A stretch of DNA of 64,000 bases from Tolypothrix bouteillei VB521301 (GCF_000760695.4 NZ_JHEG04000001.1:9124935-9188934), one strand, 5' to 3'; counted from the stretch's first letter, positions 8,996-19,485 are shown. Notes: a model not told the origin generated them from the sequence alone. Numbers and translations: made by a program.

Positions 8996-9445
8996 ATGGA
9001 AGCGGAAATGCAACAACCAGAAATTGTGGAAACAAAGTCTTCAGAGGCAACAGTGCCAAATATCAACAACCAAACAGGAACCATAACCAAACTCCAACCT
9101 GCCGTGCAGTCTCAAGAGCAATGGCTAAAATATGGAGAACAAGCTTCTAGCTTTTTGGCATCACTGCCTGAATACCTGGGAGGATTTTTCAACAAATACA
9201 AACAACCTCTCATCGTTGTTGGTTTAATCGTAGCAGCAATTGTGACTGTCAAAGTCGTTCTGGCAGTCTTAGATGCTCTGAATGATTTTCCTTTGGTAGC
9301 GCCAACCTTTGAGTTGATTGGTATTGGTTATTCTGCTTGGTTTGTCTACCGCTATTTACTAAAAGCTTCAACCAGGCAAGAGTTAACTGGTGAAATAGCA
9401 TCACTGAAGTCACAAGTTGTAGGCAAAGACGGTTTGGAAGGGTAA
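8996..9445 (+). CDS. CAAD-domain thylakoid membrane protein (CurT-like)
   Basis: From ATG 8996 the protein has 149 residues. After an acidic, Gln-rich N-terminus comes an amphipathic segment and two hydrophobic helices (PLIVVGLIVAAIVTVKVVLA; FELIGIGYSAWFVYRYLL), ending in KSQVVG. This is the CAAD domain first seen appended to cyanobacterial aminoacyl-tRNA synthetases and shared with CURT1/CurT, which curves thylakoid membranes. Upstream in-frame codons from TTG 8912 give a Cys-rich leader that looks non-native. Assignment to CurT rather than a paralogue is uncertain. Confidence 0.85.
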   Translation: MEAEMQQPEIVETKSSEATVPNINNQTGTITKLQPAVQSQEQWLKYGEQASSFLASLPEYLGGFFNKYKQPLIVVGLIVAAIVTVKVVLAVLDALNDFPLVAPTFELIGIGYSAWFVYRYLLKASTRQELTGEIASLKSQVVGKDGLEG

Positions 9446-9459
9446 AAAATTGTAACTGG

Positions 9460-9532
9460 TTAGTTGTTAGTTGTTGGTTGTTATACTATCCACTAAACTT
9501 CAACCACTAACGACTAACCATCAACTACTAAC
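9460..9532. repeat. Heptanucleotide tandem repeat with inverted partner
   Basis: TTAGTTG, TTAGTTG and TTGGTTG stand in tandem at 9460-9480, and a complementary series of ACTAAC/CAAC units follows to 9532. It lies between convergent genes and could fold as a transcription-terminating hairpin. Such heptamers are typical of heterocystous cyanobacteria. Confidence 0.6.
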
Positions 9533-9552
9533 AGCCCTTTCTTTGATCTCTA

Positions 9553-10554
9553 CTAAGGCAGGGTCACAACATTTTGAGATTTAATGGGTTGTAACCTTCC
9601 CGTTCTTACCAAAGCTTGATGAATCATAGCAGCTACCTCAGCACGGGTAGCTTCTTTATTTGGGGCAAGAAACTTTGCGTCTGGATAGTTGACCACAATA
9701 CTATTTTCAGTAGCCGCCGTTACTTTAGCGATCGCATATTGAGGAATATCCTTTACGTCCTCATAAAGATTTAAAACCTGCCCTGGGGGGGAAGACTCTT
9801 TCAAATTTAATCCACTTGCAAGAGCAACTAGCACCTGCACTCGAGAAATCTTCTGCTGGGGTTTAAATGTTTTGTCTGGGTAACCTTTTAAAAATCCCGC
9901 GCCGATAGCTCGATCGATAGCAGGAGCAGCCCAGTACTTTTCTGATATATCTTCAAACGAGAGTCCCTTGCTACGTACTTTTGTATTAAAGGCTTGTTGC
10001 ACCATAGCAGCAAATTCAGCACGGCTGACGGGCTGGTTGGGTCTAAAAGAGTAATCGGGAAAGCCTTTGATAATTCCACGGGAAGAAAGTTTATCAATAA
10101 AGCGACGCCCCCAAAAGTCACTCGGTATATCCGTGAATGCAATGGGAGGAGGGATAGTTGGTAATTTTTCTGAAGGAGTCACTGCGCGATATTCTTCTAC
10201 AGAATATATTTCAGGAGCAATTAACAAAGGTATTTGTGCTTGTGGTGATTCCTTGGGCTCTGTTTGGCTAACTGGGGGTAACTCATCTTCAGGTGTTGCT
10301 TCCTGAGGGACTAATGGAGTTTTAGTAGGTTCGTTACCACGTAGAATGAGTTGTTCTGGTGGAATGCTTGAGTTTGGAGACGTTGAGGCTGTCGGTAACG
10401 GTAATTGTAGCCCAGTCATATTCCAACTAGAGCCTTCTCTACGGGAAAATGACCAGAATAGAATGACTCCAATAGTAGCAAAGGCAACTAAAATGCCAAT
10501 GAATTCATCAAAGCCAAGAGGATTCGATTGTGATGACTTCGGATCGGGAGACAT
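9553..10554 (-). CDS. Membrane-anchored SLH-domain protein
   Basis: The 333-residue protein has one hydrophobic segment near residues 17-37, a Pro/Thr/Glu-rich linker, and three S-layer homology repeats at about 137-180, 198-245 and 262-310 (DIPSDFWGRRFIDKL, KGFPDYSFRPNQPVSRAEFA and their counterparts). SLH domains bind peptidoglycan-linked polysaccharide, so this should tether the cytoplasmic membrane to the cell wall. No porin domain is present. The start is ATG. Confidence 0.9.
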   Translation of the reverse strand: MSPDPKSSQSNPLGFDEFIGILVAFATIGVILFWSFSRREGSSWNMTGLQLPLPTASTSPNSSIPPEQLILRGNEPTKTPLVPQEATPEDELPPVSQTEPKESPQAQIPLLIAPEIYSVEEYRAVTPSEKLPTIPPPIAFTDIPSDFWGRRFIDKLSSRGIIKGFPDYSFRPNQPVSRAEFAAMVQQAFNTKVRSKGLSFEDISEKYWAAPAIDRAIGAGFLKGYPDKTFKPQQKISRVQVLVALASGLNLKESSPPGQVLNLYEDVKDIPQYAIAKVTAATENSIVVNYPDAKFLAPNKEATRAEVAAMIHQALVRTGRLQPIKSQNVVTLP

Positions 10555-10659
10555 ATTTTGTTATAAAAACTTCAATCCCTGATAAGGATTAATATAAAAC
10601 CACTTTTGTCTCCAAGGCTAGAACTTTGATTGTTAAGTATAGTATAGGAAAATTAGAAA

Positions 10660-12390
10660 TTATTTAAAAACTTTAGTTTTTGTGATATAAGAGCATATGC
10701 GAGAGATTTCCCTTATAAATATATCTGGATCTATAGGTTTGGCAAGATGCATCTGAAATCCTGCAGCTAGAGCCTGTTTTCGATTGTACTCTCCTGCATA
10801 AGCTGTCAGCGCAACTGCTAGCATTTGACCTCCCTTTTCTGGTGGCAAAGCCCGAATCTGACGCATCAGCATATAACCATCTACATCTGGCATACCGATA
10901 TCACAAACCAAAAGATCTGGCACTGATTTCTCCATAACAGCGAGTGCTTCACTGGCTGATTTTGTAATACAGACTTCGGCTCCTGACTCTTCTAAAATAA
11001 AAGCAACTAATTGTCGAATATCAGCTTCATCATCTACTATCAGAATTCGCAATCCTTGAAGTGAAGAGTGGGCAATGGAGTCTCGGGAATGGCAATCTTC
11101 AGATTCTCCAAGTTGGTTTTGAGGAGCGCTAACAATTGGCAATTTGACGGTAAATGTTGCTCCTTGTCCTTCTCCCTGGCTGTGGGCTGTTACCAAGCCA
11201 CCATGCATTTCCGTTAGGTATCTAACAATAGCTAGCCCCAAGCCCAGCCCACCAAATTTACGGGTTGTAGTGCTGTTCTCTTGTCGGAAATACTCAAATA
11301 CATGGGGTAAAAATTTAGGATTAATCCCCTTACCACTATCTGTTATGGTGATTTGCGCGTAGCCCTCAATCATTTCTACCCTGTCTCCCTTGTCTTCGCC
11401 TTCTACTCGTTCCAAGCGGACTTCTACTCGTCCTCCATTGGGTGTAAATTTAATAGCATTTGAGAGCAAATTCCATAAGATTTGTTGCAGGCGATTTGTA
11501 TCTCCTGATATCAACCCTACATGAGAATCTAAAACTGTATAAATTTGGATTGCTTTAGCTTGTGCTGCTAACTGTACTGTTTCGATCGCAGCTTCTATTG
11601 CTGTTACTAAGTTAACCGGATGGATATTTAAGACTAACTTGCCACGTAAAATACGAGATACATCTAACAAGTCTTCAATAAGTTGTGCTTGTAACTTAGC
11701 ATTCCGCTCGATTGTTTCCAAAGCACGGTCAGTTGCTATTCGATCGTACTTACCAGTTCTTAGCATTTTTGCCCAACCCAGTATGGGGTTGAGGGGCGAT
11801 CGCAATTCGTGGGATAATACCGCCAAAAACTCATCTTTAATTCTGTTAGCCGATTCAGCTTCAGTTCGTGCTACCCTTTCGCGTTGTAAAAGTTCTAAGC
11901 GCTCTTGCTCATCTTTTTTGCGCTGGGTAATATCTGAAAAAGAAATTGCCAGCCCTTGGTCAAAAGGATTCGCCCGAACTTCCAACCACATATTGTAGGA
12001 CGGGAAAAACTCTTCAAAATTGACAGGCACTTTTTCGGTGAGCGATCGCCTATACTCTCTTTCAAATTTTGTTCCTATAATATCTGGAAACACTTCCCAC
12101 ATTTGCAACCCAAGCAAATCTTGTGGAGTTTTTTGCATCAGCTTTGCGGCTTCGGAGTTGACATAGAGATAGCGCCACTCGCAATCCACTACAATAACGG
12201 CACCAGTGATAGTCTCAAGAATACTCCCAACATCTACACATACCGTTTTTGCCTTAACGCACAACTGCTGCTTGCGAGCTACTTTTTTCTGATGCACCTT
12301 GGTTAATTTAGAATAAGTTCGCATGAGTTTTGCCATGTTGCTATTATCAGCAAATGTATCTTCAAGGGATTGTGGTTGCTTTTGGTTCAC
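10660..12390 (-). CDS. Hybrid sensor histidine kinase, PAS-HisKA-HATPase-REC
   Basis: A soluble kinase without membrane segments. In order it has a PAS domain (about residues 55-160), a HisKA phosphoacceptor helix (LSHELRSPLNPILGW, His near 194), a HATPase domain with N and G boxes (LLSNAIKFTPNGG; GLGLGLAIV) and a C-terminal receiver with Asp in LLVCDIGMPDVDG. I chose GTG at 12390 because AAGGAG stands 8 bases upstream; a TTG at 12414 lacks a ribosome site. No response-regulator gene is adjacent, so the output is unknown. Confidence 0.85.
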   Translation of the reverse strand: MNQKQPQSLEDTFADNSNMAKLMRTYSKLTKVHQKKVARKQQLCVKAKTVCVDVGSILETITGAVIVVDCEWRYLYVNSEAAKLMQKTPQDLLGLQMWEVFPDIIGTKFEREYRRSLTEKVPVNFEEFFPSYNMWLEVRANPFDQGLAISFSDITQRKKDEQERLELLQRERVARTEAESANRIKDEFLAVLSHELRSPLNPILGWAKMLRTGKYDRIATDRALETIERNAKLQAQLIEDLLDVSRILRGKLVLNIHPVNLVTAIEAAIETVQLAAQAKAIQIYTVLDSHVGLISGDTNRLQQILWNLLSNAIKFTPNGGRVEVRLERVEGEDKGDRVEMIEGYAQITITDSGKGINPKFLPHVFEYFRQENSTTTRKFGGLGLGLAIVRYLTEMHGGLVTAHSQGEGQGATFTVKLPIVSAPQNQLGESEDCHSRDSIAHSSLQGLRILIVDDEADIRQLVAFILEESGAEVCITKSASEALAVMEKSVPDLLVCDIGMPDVDGYMLMRQIRALPPEKGGQMLAVALTAYAGEYNRKQALAAGFQMHLAKPIDPDIFIREISRICSYITKTKVFK

Positions 12391-13808
12391 CGCCTCTGCT
12401 CCTTGTTGGGTCAATCTTGAGTCAAAACAATTTTTTGACTCTGTTTTCTGAGATTAAGTATGCTCTTATAGTTTTCCACTGCTCAATGCCTATCTCATAA
12501 TTAATAACAATTGCTTTTTGAACTAGAAAAATTGTTAAATATTGCTTTATGCAAAACTCGTTAATCATTGTTTCAACTCATACATTTTATCTGACAATAA
12601 ATTTTACTTTTTCTTCAATAATTTACACTTCATAAATCGTATATTTTACGATTCTATTTAAATTTATATAAAATTTAAATAGAAAATAATAAATTTATAT
12701 GAATAACATATAACATAAAAAAAGAAAATGTATAGAAAAAGATTTTTTAAAAGAAATAGCCTTAACTTCTCGATACCTAGAAATTGAGAATTGCTAAAAT
12801 TTAACATAGTCGGCAATTAACAGAAATGAAAAGAAAAACGCGGTATTTTTTAAAAAAAATCGAGATATTTAAATTATATTTAGCGATTTAAATTTCATTT
12901 ATGGAACTCCCATTTCATTTTTGAAGGAGGTAGGGGAGCTACCCTGATGCGTGGGTTAAGCGCATTGAAAGGGGTAGCCTTGGGTATTTACCTGCTTAAC
13001 CCGCTCCTGGTGATGATGGAAAAATAAGTATTGTCTTCGCGTTCGTACTTCGAGTACACACTAAGCCGCTATTGCAATATGCTTGGTAAATGTAACCGTG
13101 ATTAAAAAATGTTTTTGAACCACAAATGTAAAAAATTATGGTAGTGACGATTAACAAACTTAAAACTTGATACCGTTTTATCTTCTCCGTCCTTTTGCCC
13201 TCTGCCTTTTCTTCGTGCCATTCCCTGTAGAATCCGTCCATCACAGTGGCTTCTACTTCTCCCTTCATATAAGTAGGTTAGTGTTAAAAATTGTCGTCAT
13301 GATAAGGCAGATGGCAGAGGGTAGCTATGCTGAAGGAACGAGTTTTTTAGGCAATTTTACTTTTCGTTGTATACTTCATTTTTTTGCGCCTCTCTACTTA
13401 CTAGGCTTAGCAAGGTTATGCAAGTTCAAGAGTTTTAGAATCGTAAAAACCAATTATTAAATCCCGCACCTATACCCCTAAAAAATAACAAAATTGTCTA
13501 AAACCCTTACTCAATGAGATTTTTAAAATTTGAGTACACAAGTAATTCAAACAAATAAATCTTCTTCCTAGGGTGAGATAATAAGTGATATAAAAGTTTA
13601 ATTGAGAGCTATGCTAAGCCCTACCTAGTGCCCAAGCACACTCATACAAATGTTAATTTCATTAATGTATGAATTAGAGCATTAGTTTAATACATATCAC
13701 ATTTTGAAACTGCTAAAAGCTAATTATTTTCTGTAATGACTTATTAGTTAATAGCGTACAAAGAATGTGAAAAATTTAGGAGATAGTAGCAATCAAAGCA
13801 GGAGGAGT
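12391..13808. other. 1.4-kb AT-rich spacer with a structured element
   Basis: The first 500 bases are extremely AT-rich. A GC-richer island at 12925-13010 can fold (see separate entry). Around 13180-13230 there is a low-complexity CCTTTTGCCCTCTGCC-type stretch common between cyanobacterial genes. Reading frames of 90-97 codons overlap this stretch and do not look like proteins. The 3' end should hold the nifJ promoter. Confidence 0.5.
12938..13002 (+). ncRNA. Candidate pseudoknotted RNA element
   Basis: GCTACCC (12938-12944) pairs with GGGTAGC (12972-12978). Inside it ATGCG (12947-12951) pairs with CGCAT (12961-12965). The nine-base segment GGGTTAAGC (12953-12961), mostly the loop of that hairpin, is perfectly complementary to GCTTAACCC (12994-13002), which suggests a pseudoknot or an alternative fold. 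Flanking GGAG and CTCC could close the structure. It matches no riboswitch or ribozyme class that I recognise. The strand is assumed; the nearest downstream plus-strand gene is nifJ, 800 bases away. Confidence 0.35.
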
Positions 13809-16800
13809 ATGAATACAAATTTTGCAACCATAGACGGTAATGAAGCTGTTACCCGTGTTGCTTACCGCATAAATGAAGTGATTGCTATTTATCCCATTAC
13901 TCCCTCCTCTGCAATGGGGGAATGGGCTGATACCTGGTCATCTGAAGGACGTCCCAATTTATGGGGTACTGTTCCGAGCGTGATTGAGATGCAAAGCGAA
14001 GGTGGAGCTGCGGCGTCTGTTCATGGAGCATTACAAACAGGCTCCCTGACAACGACATTCACATCATCGCAGGGATTGCTGTTGATGATTCCCAATCTAT
14101 ATAAAATTGCAGGTGAATTAACAAGTGCTGTGATTCATGTTGCTGCTCGTGCTTTAGCAACTCACGCCCTGTCAATTTTTGGCGACCACAGTGATGTCAT
14201 GGCTGCTCGTGCAACCGGTTTTGCCCTTTTGTGTTCGGCTTCAGTACAGGAGAGCCATGACTTTGCTCTAATTGCACAAGCTGCTACCCTTCGGACGCGA
14301 GTGCCATTTATGCACTTTTTTGACGGCTTCCGAACTTCCCATGAAATTCAAAAAGTGCAGCTATTAAACGATAGTGACTTAAAAGCCATTATCGATCTTG
14401 AATCGATCCTTGCCCATCGCAATCGTGCTTTGACTCCGGATCGTCCCGTTTTGCGGGGAACTGCTCAAAACCCCGATATCTATTTTCAATCCCGCGAAAG
14501 TATTAACCCTTATTACAGCACTTGTCCCGATATTGTCCAACGAGTGATGGATCGATTTGGAGAACGCACGGGACGCTATTATCGCATTTTTGAATACTAC
14601 GGTGCATCCAATGCCGAGTATATTATCGTTCTCATGGGCTCTGGTTGTGAAACAGTGCATGAGACAGTGGATTATTTGAATGCTCGTGGTGAAAAATTTG
14701 GTGTTGTTAAAGTTAGGCTGTACCGTCCTTTCGATGCCAAACGATTTGTAGACGTACTACCTGCAACTGTGAAAGCGATCGCAGTTCTTGACCGTACAAA
14801 AGAACCAGGTAGTGTTGGCGAACCTTTATATTTAGATATAGTAACTGCCCTCCATGAAATGTGGGACGCCAGAGGTAGTGGAAGGATTTCACCCCTACCT
14901 AAAGTCATTAGCGGTCGTTACGGTCTTTCTTCCAAAGAATTTACCCCAGCAATGGTTTGGGCAATTTTTGAAAATCTTGCCCAAACAACACCGAAAAACC
15001 ACTTTACTGTGGGCATTCATGACGATATAAGTCATACCTCCCTCACCCATGACCCTAACTTCTCTATTGAACCAGACAGTGTAGTACGAGCAATGTTCTA
15101 TGGGTTGGGGTCTGATGGAACCGTAGGAGCAAATAAAAACTCAATTAAGATTATTGGTGAAGAAACCGATAATTATGCCCAGGGCTATTTTGTCTACGAC
15201 TCAAAGAAATCTGGCTCCATCACTGTTTCGCATTTGCGTTTCGGGTCCCAACTCATTCGTTCAACTTATCTGATTGAGAAAGCCAACTTTATTGGTTGCC
15301 ATCAGTGGTTTTTTTTAGAACGTATTGATGTTTTAAAAAATGCTGCGTTTGGAGCAATATTTTTGTTGAACAGCCCTCACGATCCTTATACTGTCTGGGA
15401 ACATCTCCCAGAGAAAGTACAAGAGCAAATTATTAGCAAGCAGTTAAAGTTTTACGTTATTAATGCGAACAAAGTCGCTCGTGAAAGTGGCATGGGTGGA
15501 AGGATCAACACCATCATGCAAGTCTGTTTTTTTGCACTTGCAGGTGTTTTGCCACAAGAACAAGCGATCGCTAAAATTAAGCAAGCGATCGAAAAGACTT
15601 ATGGTAAGAAAGGAACAGAAGTCGTTCGCATGAACCTAGAGGCTGTGGATCGGACTTTAGAAAACTTGCATAAAGTTTTTTGGGACAAAGAAGACAAAAC
15701 AGAGCTTTCTCCCCCTCCCCCCTTCTCCCCCTCCCCCCTTCTCCCCCTCCCCCCTTCTCCCCCTCTCCCAACTGCTCCCGAATTCGTGCGGGAAGTTTTA
15801 GGAAAAATTATGTTGTGGCAGGGTGATGAACTGCCTGTAAGCGCATTTCCTCCTGATGGGACTTATCCTACAGGTACTGCCAAGTGGGAAAAGCGCAATG
15901 TTGCACAAGAGATTCCTGTTTGGGACTCCAGCATTTGCGTGCAGTGTAGTAAGTGCGTTATGGTTTGCCCTCATGGAGCAATTCGGAGTAAAGTTTATCA
16001 AGCAAATGCTTTGGATAAAGCTCCGGCGAATTTTAAATTTGCCAATGCAAAAGATAAAGATTTTGCAGAACAAAAGTTTACAATTCAAGTCGCGCCAGAA
16101 GATTGTACGGGTTGTCAAATTTGTGTGGATATTTGTCCTGCAAAAAATAAAGTTCTCCCAGAACGCAAGGCAATCAATATGGAGCCACAATTGCCTTTAC
16201 GGGAGCAAGAACGGGAAAACTGGTACTTCTTTTTAACTTTGCCAGATCCCGATCGCCGACAGCTTAAACTTACACAAATCCGCCAACAACAACTGCAACA
16301 ACCGTTATTTGAATTTTCAGGGGCTTGTGCTGGTTGTGGTGAAACACCGTATTTAAAATTGCTAACACAGCTGTTTGGGGATCGGGCTGCGATCGCTAAC
16401 GCTACGGGTTGTTCTTCAATCTACGGTGGAAACTTACCTACCACTCCATGGACAACAAATAATGAAGGGAGAGGTCCTGCTTGGTCAAATAGTTTATTTG
16501 AAGATAATGCTGAATTTGGTTTTGGCTTTCGCTTATCTTTGGATAAGCAGGCTGAATTTGCAACCGAACTGCTGAAAAAATTAGGAAATACAAAACACGA
16601 AATCGGCAATGGAGAAGTTGAACCATTAATTCCTAACGATTTGGTTCAATCTATTTTAACTGCACAGCAAAAGTCAGAGGCAGATATTTATCAACAACGG
16701 CAGCGAGTCGAACGTCTCAAATCTTTGCTACATCAGTTAATTAAAACACACTCTTCGATGTCTGATTTTCCCATTGCCGAAGTAAAACAGCTAGCAGCAC

Positions 16801-17474
16801 TAGTTGATTATTTAGTCAAGAAAAGTGTTTGGATTGTTGGTGGTGATGGATGGGCGTATGACATTGACTTTGGCGGACTCGATCACGTACTTGCTAGCGG
16901 TCGCAATGTCAATATCTTAGTCATGGATACAGAGGTATATTCCAATACAGGCGGACAATCTTCTAAAGCCACTCCCAAAGGTGCAGTTGCTAAGTTTGCT
17001 TCTAGTGGTAAGCCCGCTGCGAAAAAAGACTTGGGCTTGATTGCCATGACCTATGGAAATGTTTATGTAGCAAGCGTAGCGATGGGCGCGAAGGCGGAAC
17101 ATACCCTCAAAGCATTTTTAGAAGCAGAAGCTTATGACGGTCCATCGTTGATTATTGCGTACAGCCACTGTATAGCCCACGGGATCGATATGGTAACAGC
17201 TATGAATCACCAAAAAGTTTTGGTGGAATCAGGTCGTTGGCTGCTTTATCGATACAATCCCGATTTGCAAAAACAGGGTCAAAATCCGTTGCAATTGGAT
17301 ATGCGATCGCCCAAACAGTCGGTGGAAGGCTCGATGTATCAAGAAAATCGTTTCAAGATGCTCACTAAGAACAAACCAGCCCTCGCCAAACGCTTGCTAG
17401 AAGAGGCGCAAGCTGAGGTAAATGCACGCTGGCAAATGTACGAGTACTTAGCTGCACGCAAAAATCAAGACTGA
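13809..17474 (+). CDS. nifJ: Pyruvate:ferredoxin (flavodoxin) oxidoreductase
   Basis: A 1221-residue single-chain PFOR that oxidises pyruvate with CoA to acetyl-CoA, CO2 and reduced ferredoxin or flavodoxin. The order is the pyruvate-binding domain (YPITPSSAMGEW), the gamma and CoA domains, two ferredoxin-type 4Fe-4S motifs (CVQCSKCVMVCP near 708; CTGCQICVDICP near 764), a third cluster's cysteines (ACAGCGETPY), and the thiamine diphosphate motif GDGWAYDIDFGG near 1010. ATG 13809 follows GGAGGAG; a GTG at 13767 is less likely. About 22 Pro-rich residues (633-654) come from a 16-bp tandem repeat. No nif genes adjoin, so fermentative or general redox use is as likely as nitrogen fixation. Confidence 0.95.
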   Translation: MNTNFATIDGNEAVTRVAYRINEVIAIYPITPSSAMGEWADTWSSEGRPNLWGTVPSVIEMQSEGGAAASVHGALQTGSLTTTFTSSQGLLLMIPNLYKIAGELTSAVIHVAARALATHALSIFGDHSDVMAARATGFALLCSASVQESHDFALIAQAATLRTRVPFMHFFDGFRTSHEIQKVQLLNDSDLKAIIDLESILAHRNRALTPDRPVLRGTAQNPDIYFQSRESINPYYSTCPDIVQRVMDRFGERTGRYYRIFEYYGASNAEYIIVLMGSGCETVHETVDYLNARGEKFGVVKVRLYRPFDAKRFVDVLPATVKAIAVLDRTKEPGSVGEPLYLDIVTALHEMWDARGSGRISPLPKVISGRYGLSSKEFTPAMVWAIFENLAQTTPKNHFTVGIHDDISHTSLTHDPNFSIEPDSVVRAMFYGLGSDGTVGANKNSIKIIGEETDNYAQGYFVYDSKKSGSITVSHLRFGSQLIRSTYLIEKANFIGCHQWFFLERIDVLKNAAFGAIFLLNSPHDPYTVWEHLPEKVQEQIISKQLKFYVINANKVARESGMGGRINTIMQVCFFALAGVLPQEQAIAKIKQAIEKTYGKKGTEVVRMNLEAVDRTLENLHKVFWDKEDKTELSPPPPFSPSPLLPLPPSPPLPTAPEFVREVLGKIMLWQGDELPVSAFPPDGTYPTGTAKWEKRNVAQEIPVWDSSICVQCSKCVMVCPHGAIRSKVYQANALDKAPANFKFANAKDKDFAEQKFTIQVAPEDCTGCQICVDICPAKNKVLPERKAINMEPQLPLREQERENWYFFLTLPDPDRRQLKLTQIRQQQLQQPLFEFSGACAGCGETPYLKLLTQLFGDRAAIANATGCSSIYGGNLPTTPWTTNNEGRGPAWSNSLFEDNAEFGFGFRLSLDKQAEFATELLKKLGNTKHEIGNGEVEPLIPNDLVQSILTAQQKSEADIYQQRQRVERLKSLLHQLIKTHSSMSDFPIAEVKQLAALVDYLVKKSVWIVGGDGWAYDIDFGGLDHVLASGRNVNILVMDTEVYSNTGGQSSKATPKGAVAKFASSGKPAAKKDLGLIAMTYGNVYVASVAMGAKAEHTLKAFLEAEAYDGPSLIIAYSHCIAHGIDMVTAMNHQKVLVESGRWLLYRYNPDLQKQGQNPLQLDMRSPKQSVEGSMYQENRFKMLTKNKPALAKRLLEEAQAEVNARWQMYEYLAARKNQD
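15707..15769 (+). repeat. 16-bp tandem repeat inside nifJ
   Basis: Units of TTCTCCCCCTCCCCCC stand at 15707-15722, 15723-15738 and 15739-15754, with a partial fourth unit at 15755-15769. Because 16 is not a multiple of three, successive copies are read in different frames, giving a Pro/Ser/Leu-rich linker without stop codons. Loss or gain of one unit would shift the nifJ frame. Confidence 0.95.
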
Positions 17475-17562
17475 GAAATAAGGAATGGTGAAAGCAGTGA
17501 GTACCCTATCCGAGCGCGGGTTACTGATTGTCGGTCACTGGTTACTGCTCATCTATAACTGC

Positions 17563-17784
17563 TTACCGATTCCTATTAAAGGTAGAGATATATTCTTTTA
17601 AATCGCTACTTCTAATTTTCCAATCTTTACCAATCATCCTGGCTCGTAGCCTTCCCTCGAAAATCGCATCGTATAGGGCTTGTAGAGAAAGTCCGCAGAG
17701 CGCTTGAGCTTGAGAGAGTGTGAGCAAAGGCGACTTAGACTCTGTGGGGACAATAGGCTGTTTTTTGTTTGTTTGTAAAAGCAT
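17563..17784 (-). CDS. Excisionase-like helix-turn-helix protein
   Basis: A short protein of 73 residues from ATG 17784, which has an AGGTGA ribosome site; in-frame ATG 17790 and TTG 17805 lie upstream. The C-terminal half is an HTH_17/MerR-type fold (LLTLSQAQALCGLSLQALYD, then GKDWKIRSSDLKEYI), as in phage excisionases and small DNA-binding proteins. No integrase or phage gene is nearby, so it may be a free-standing regulator or a remnant. It is convergent with nifJ. Confidence 0.7.
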   Translation of the reverse strand: MLLQTNKKQPIVPTESKSPLLTLSQAQALCGLSLQALYDAIFEGRLRARMIGKDWKIRSSDLKEYISTFNRNR

Positions 17785-19485
17785 TTTCATCACCTGCAAC
17801 AACAAAATACTACAGTCCTTTCAAGGTTCAGTACTAAGTCATTTTATTAGTATAAAGAGTACATCTATTTGGGAGTGGTACTGCCTTTTTTGGCGTCCGT
17901 AACTATACATCAAACTTTCATACCAAGATGAATCTTTAACAGCGAATTTTTGCTGTCAGCATAGTCTTTAGGACAATGGTAAGAGTGTGAATGCAAAAGC
18001 AGTACAAAAAGTTGTTCCAAAAAATCAGTACTAAATTATACATAATATGGATTAAATGTTTTATCCTCAATCCTTTGACTTAGTAACAGTTGTATCTGGA
18101 ATTGTGTAGAGCAACCGAAGTTTAAAGCTTTAAGATGAGAACTTCAAACGAGATAGTTACTTGACTTGACGTTTCACTCCAATCTTGAGCCATACGGACT
18201 CTTCACTTATCACCTTTGAATAGGAAGATGAGTGAGGTAAAAGGATTCATACTCCCCGCTCGCTTGAGAATCGAGAGATTTTTTACAGGCAATATAGAGT
18301 TACGTACTCACATTCATAAGGTTCTGTCGCATCTCAAGCTAGAACTCAAGCAGGAAAAGAGTTGAGTTCCACTGTAGGGTTAGCAGAAAGGTATGATGAT
18401 ATTTGCCCTGCGAAAATCTCACTATCTAAGACTAGTGTTGCTTTTGCAGTGAAACGGAGATTATTAAAATCAACTTCTGTAACCCAGACGGTACAAGACG
18501 TTAATTAATCGGATTTTGGTGAATCTATAAATTTTGGTTGCGATAATAGCTTGAGCCGCGATTAGACGCTAGTATTAAAGTCTCAACTACGGGTTGACAG
18601 GCACAAGACTATTAAAATTGCATATAGTTCAACCACTGAGCATCTGATAACTCAAGCTGCTACTGGGAATTACAGGATTTTCAAAACCTACGGTTTTAAA
18701 AGGAATTATGGAACTATTCACCATTGACATAATCACATTTCCTTTTGCTATAGGTGGTAACTCTAAGGAAAGTGCCACTTTAAGGGCAAATTCATGACTC
18801 AAGTCTGGTTATTTCAGATCTTGAAAGAGTGTATATTTAATTGTCAGTCACCGATTATTCAGTTGAGCGAGAAAAAGTAATGGTAGCCACCTCGATATTC
18901 TGATGATGTCATCAACTGGGAATAAACAGAGACTAAGTGCTAGCACTGCTTAACTTACCTAAAGTAAGACCCTTCGACGCGCCAGAATTATGTGGTCTTT
19001 GACTTTGCAAGCCTATACAAGCATATGACTATTTGCATTGATATTACAAGGTGCTTTCGTAGTTTCTCTAACAAAGAAACTGGCTACAATAAAACCTGCA
19101 TAATTATAAAATTAGCTACACGAGTCAAGGCAGCTTTGTGGTATAATGCAAAACTTCAAAAATGAGCCACAAGCGATCGATGTTATTGACTGGTACGTAA
19201 AAGCAGAAGTTAGAAGGCGCAAAAGATTATCGACTCGGCTTTCTAAAACCTTTTTCCAAACACTTTTCCTAAACCATGCCGTACTGGGTGTTTGGACTGT
19301 GGAGTACAGATTGAGGTTGGCTTGTTGCTCAAACAAACTCTGAAGATAGAAGTATTCTGTAATTAAAGACTTTAAAAAAAAGTATTTGCAGTAACAATTT
19401 ACAAAATAAAATCACCAGCAACCAGCAAGCAGTGATTGGTATAAAAAAGCAAAGTCTGCTCGTCAGAGGAGCCACTGCGATAGAC

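Noticed and set aside
12938..12980. CTGATG followed by GAAA, suggesting a hammerhead ribozyme.
   Set aside because: The core CUGAUGA is incomplete and no stem III with a cleavage triplet can be placed.
12996..13460. Reading frames of 90 codons (minus) and 97 codons (plus) upstream of nifJ.
   Set aside because: They overlap each other across a low-complexity CCTTTTGCCCTCTGCC-type stretch and have no family features or ribosome sites.
19112..19343. Overlapping 65- and 74-codon frames on opposite strands.
   Set aside because: Neither resembles a protein, both lack a well-placed ribosome site, and the surrounding region is non-coding.
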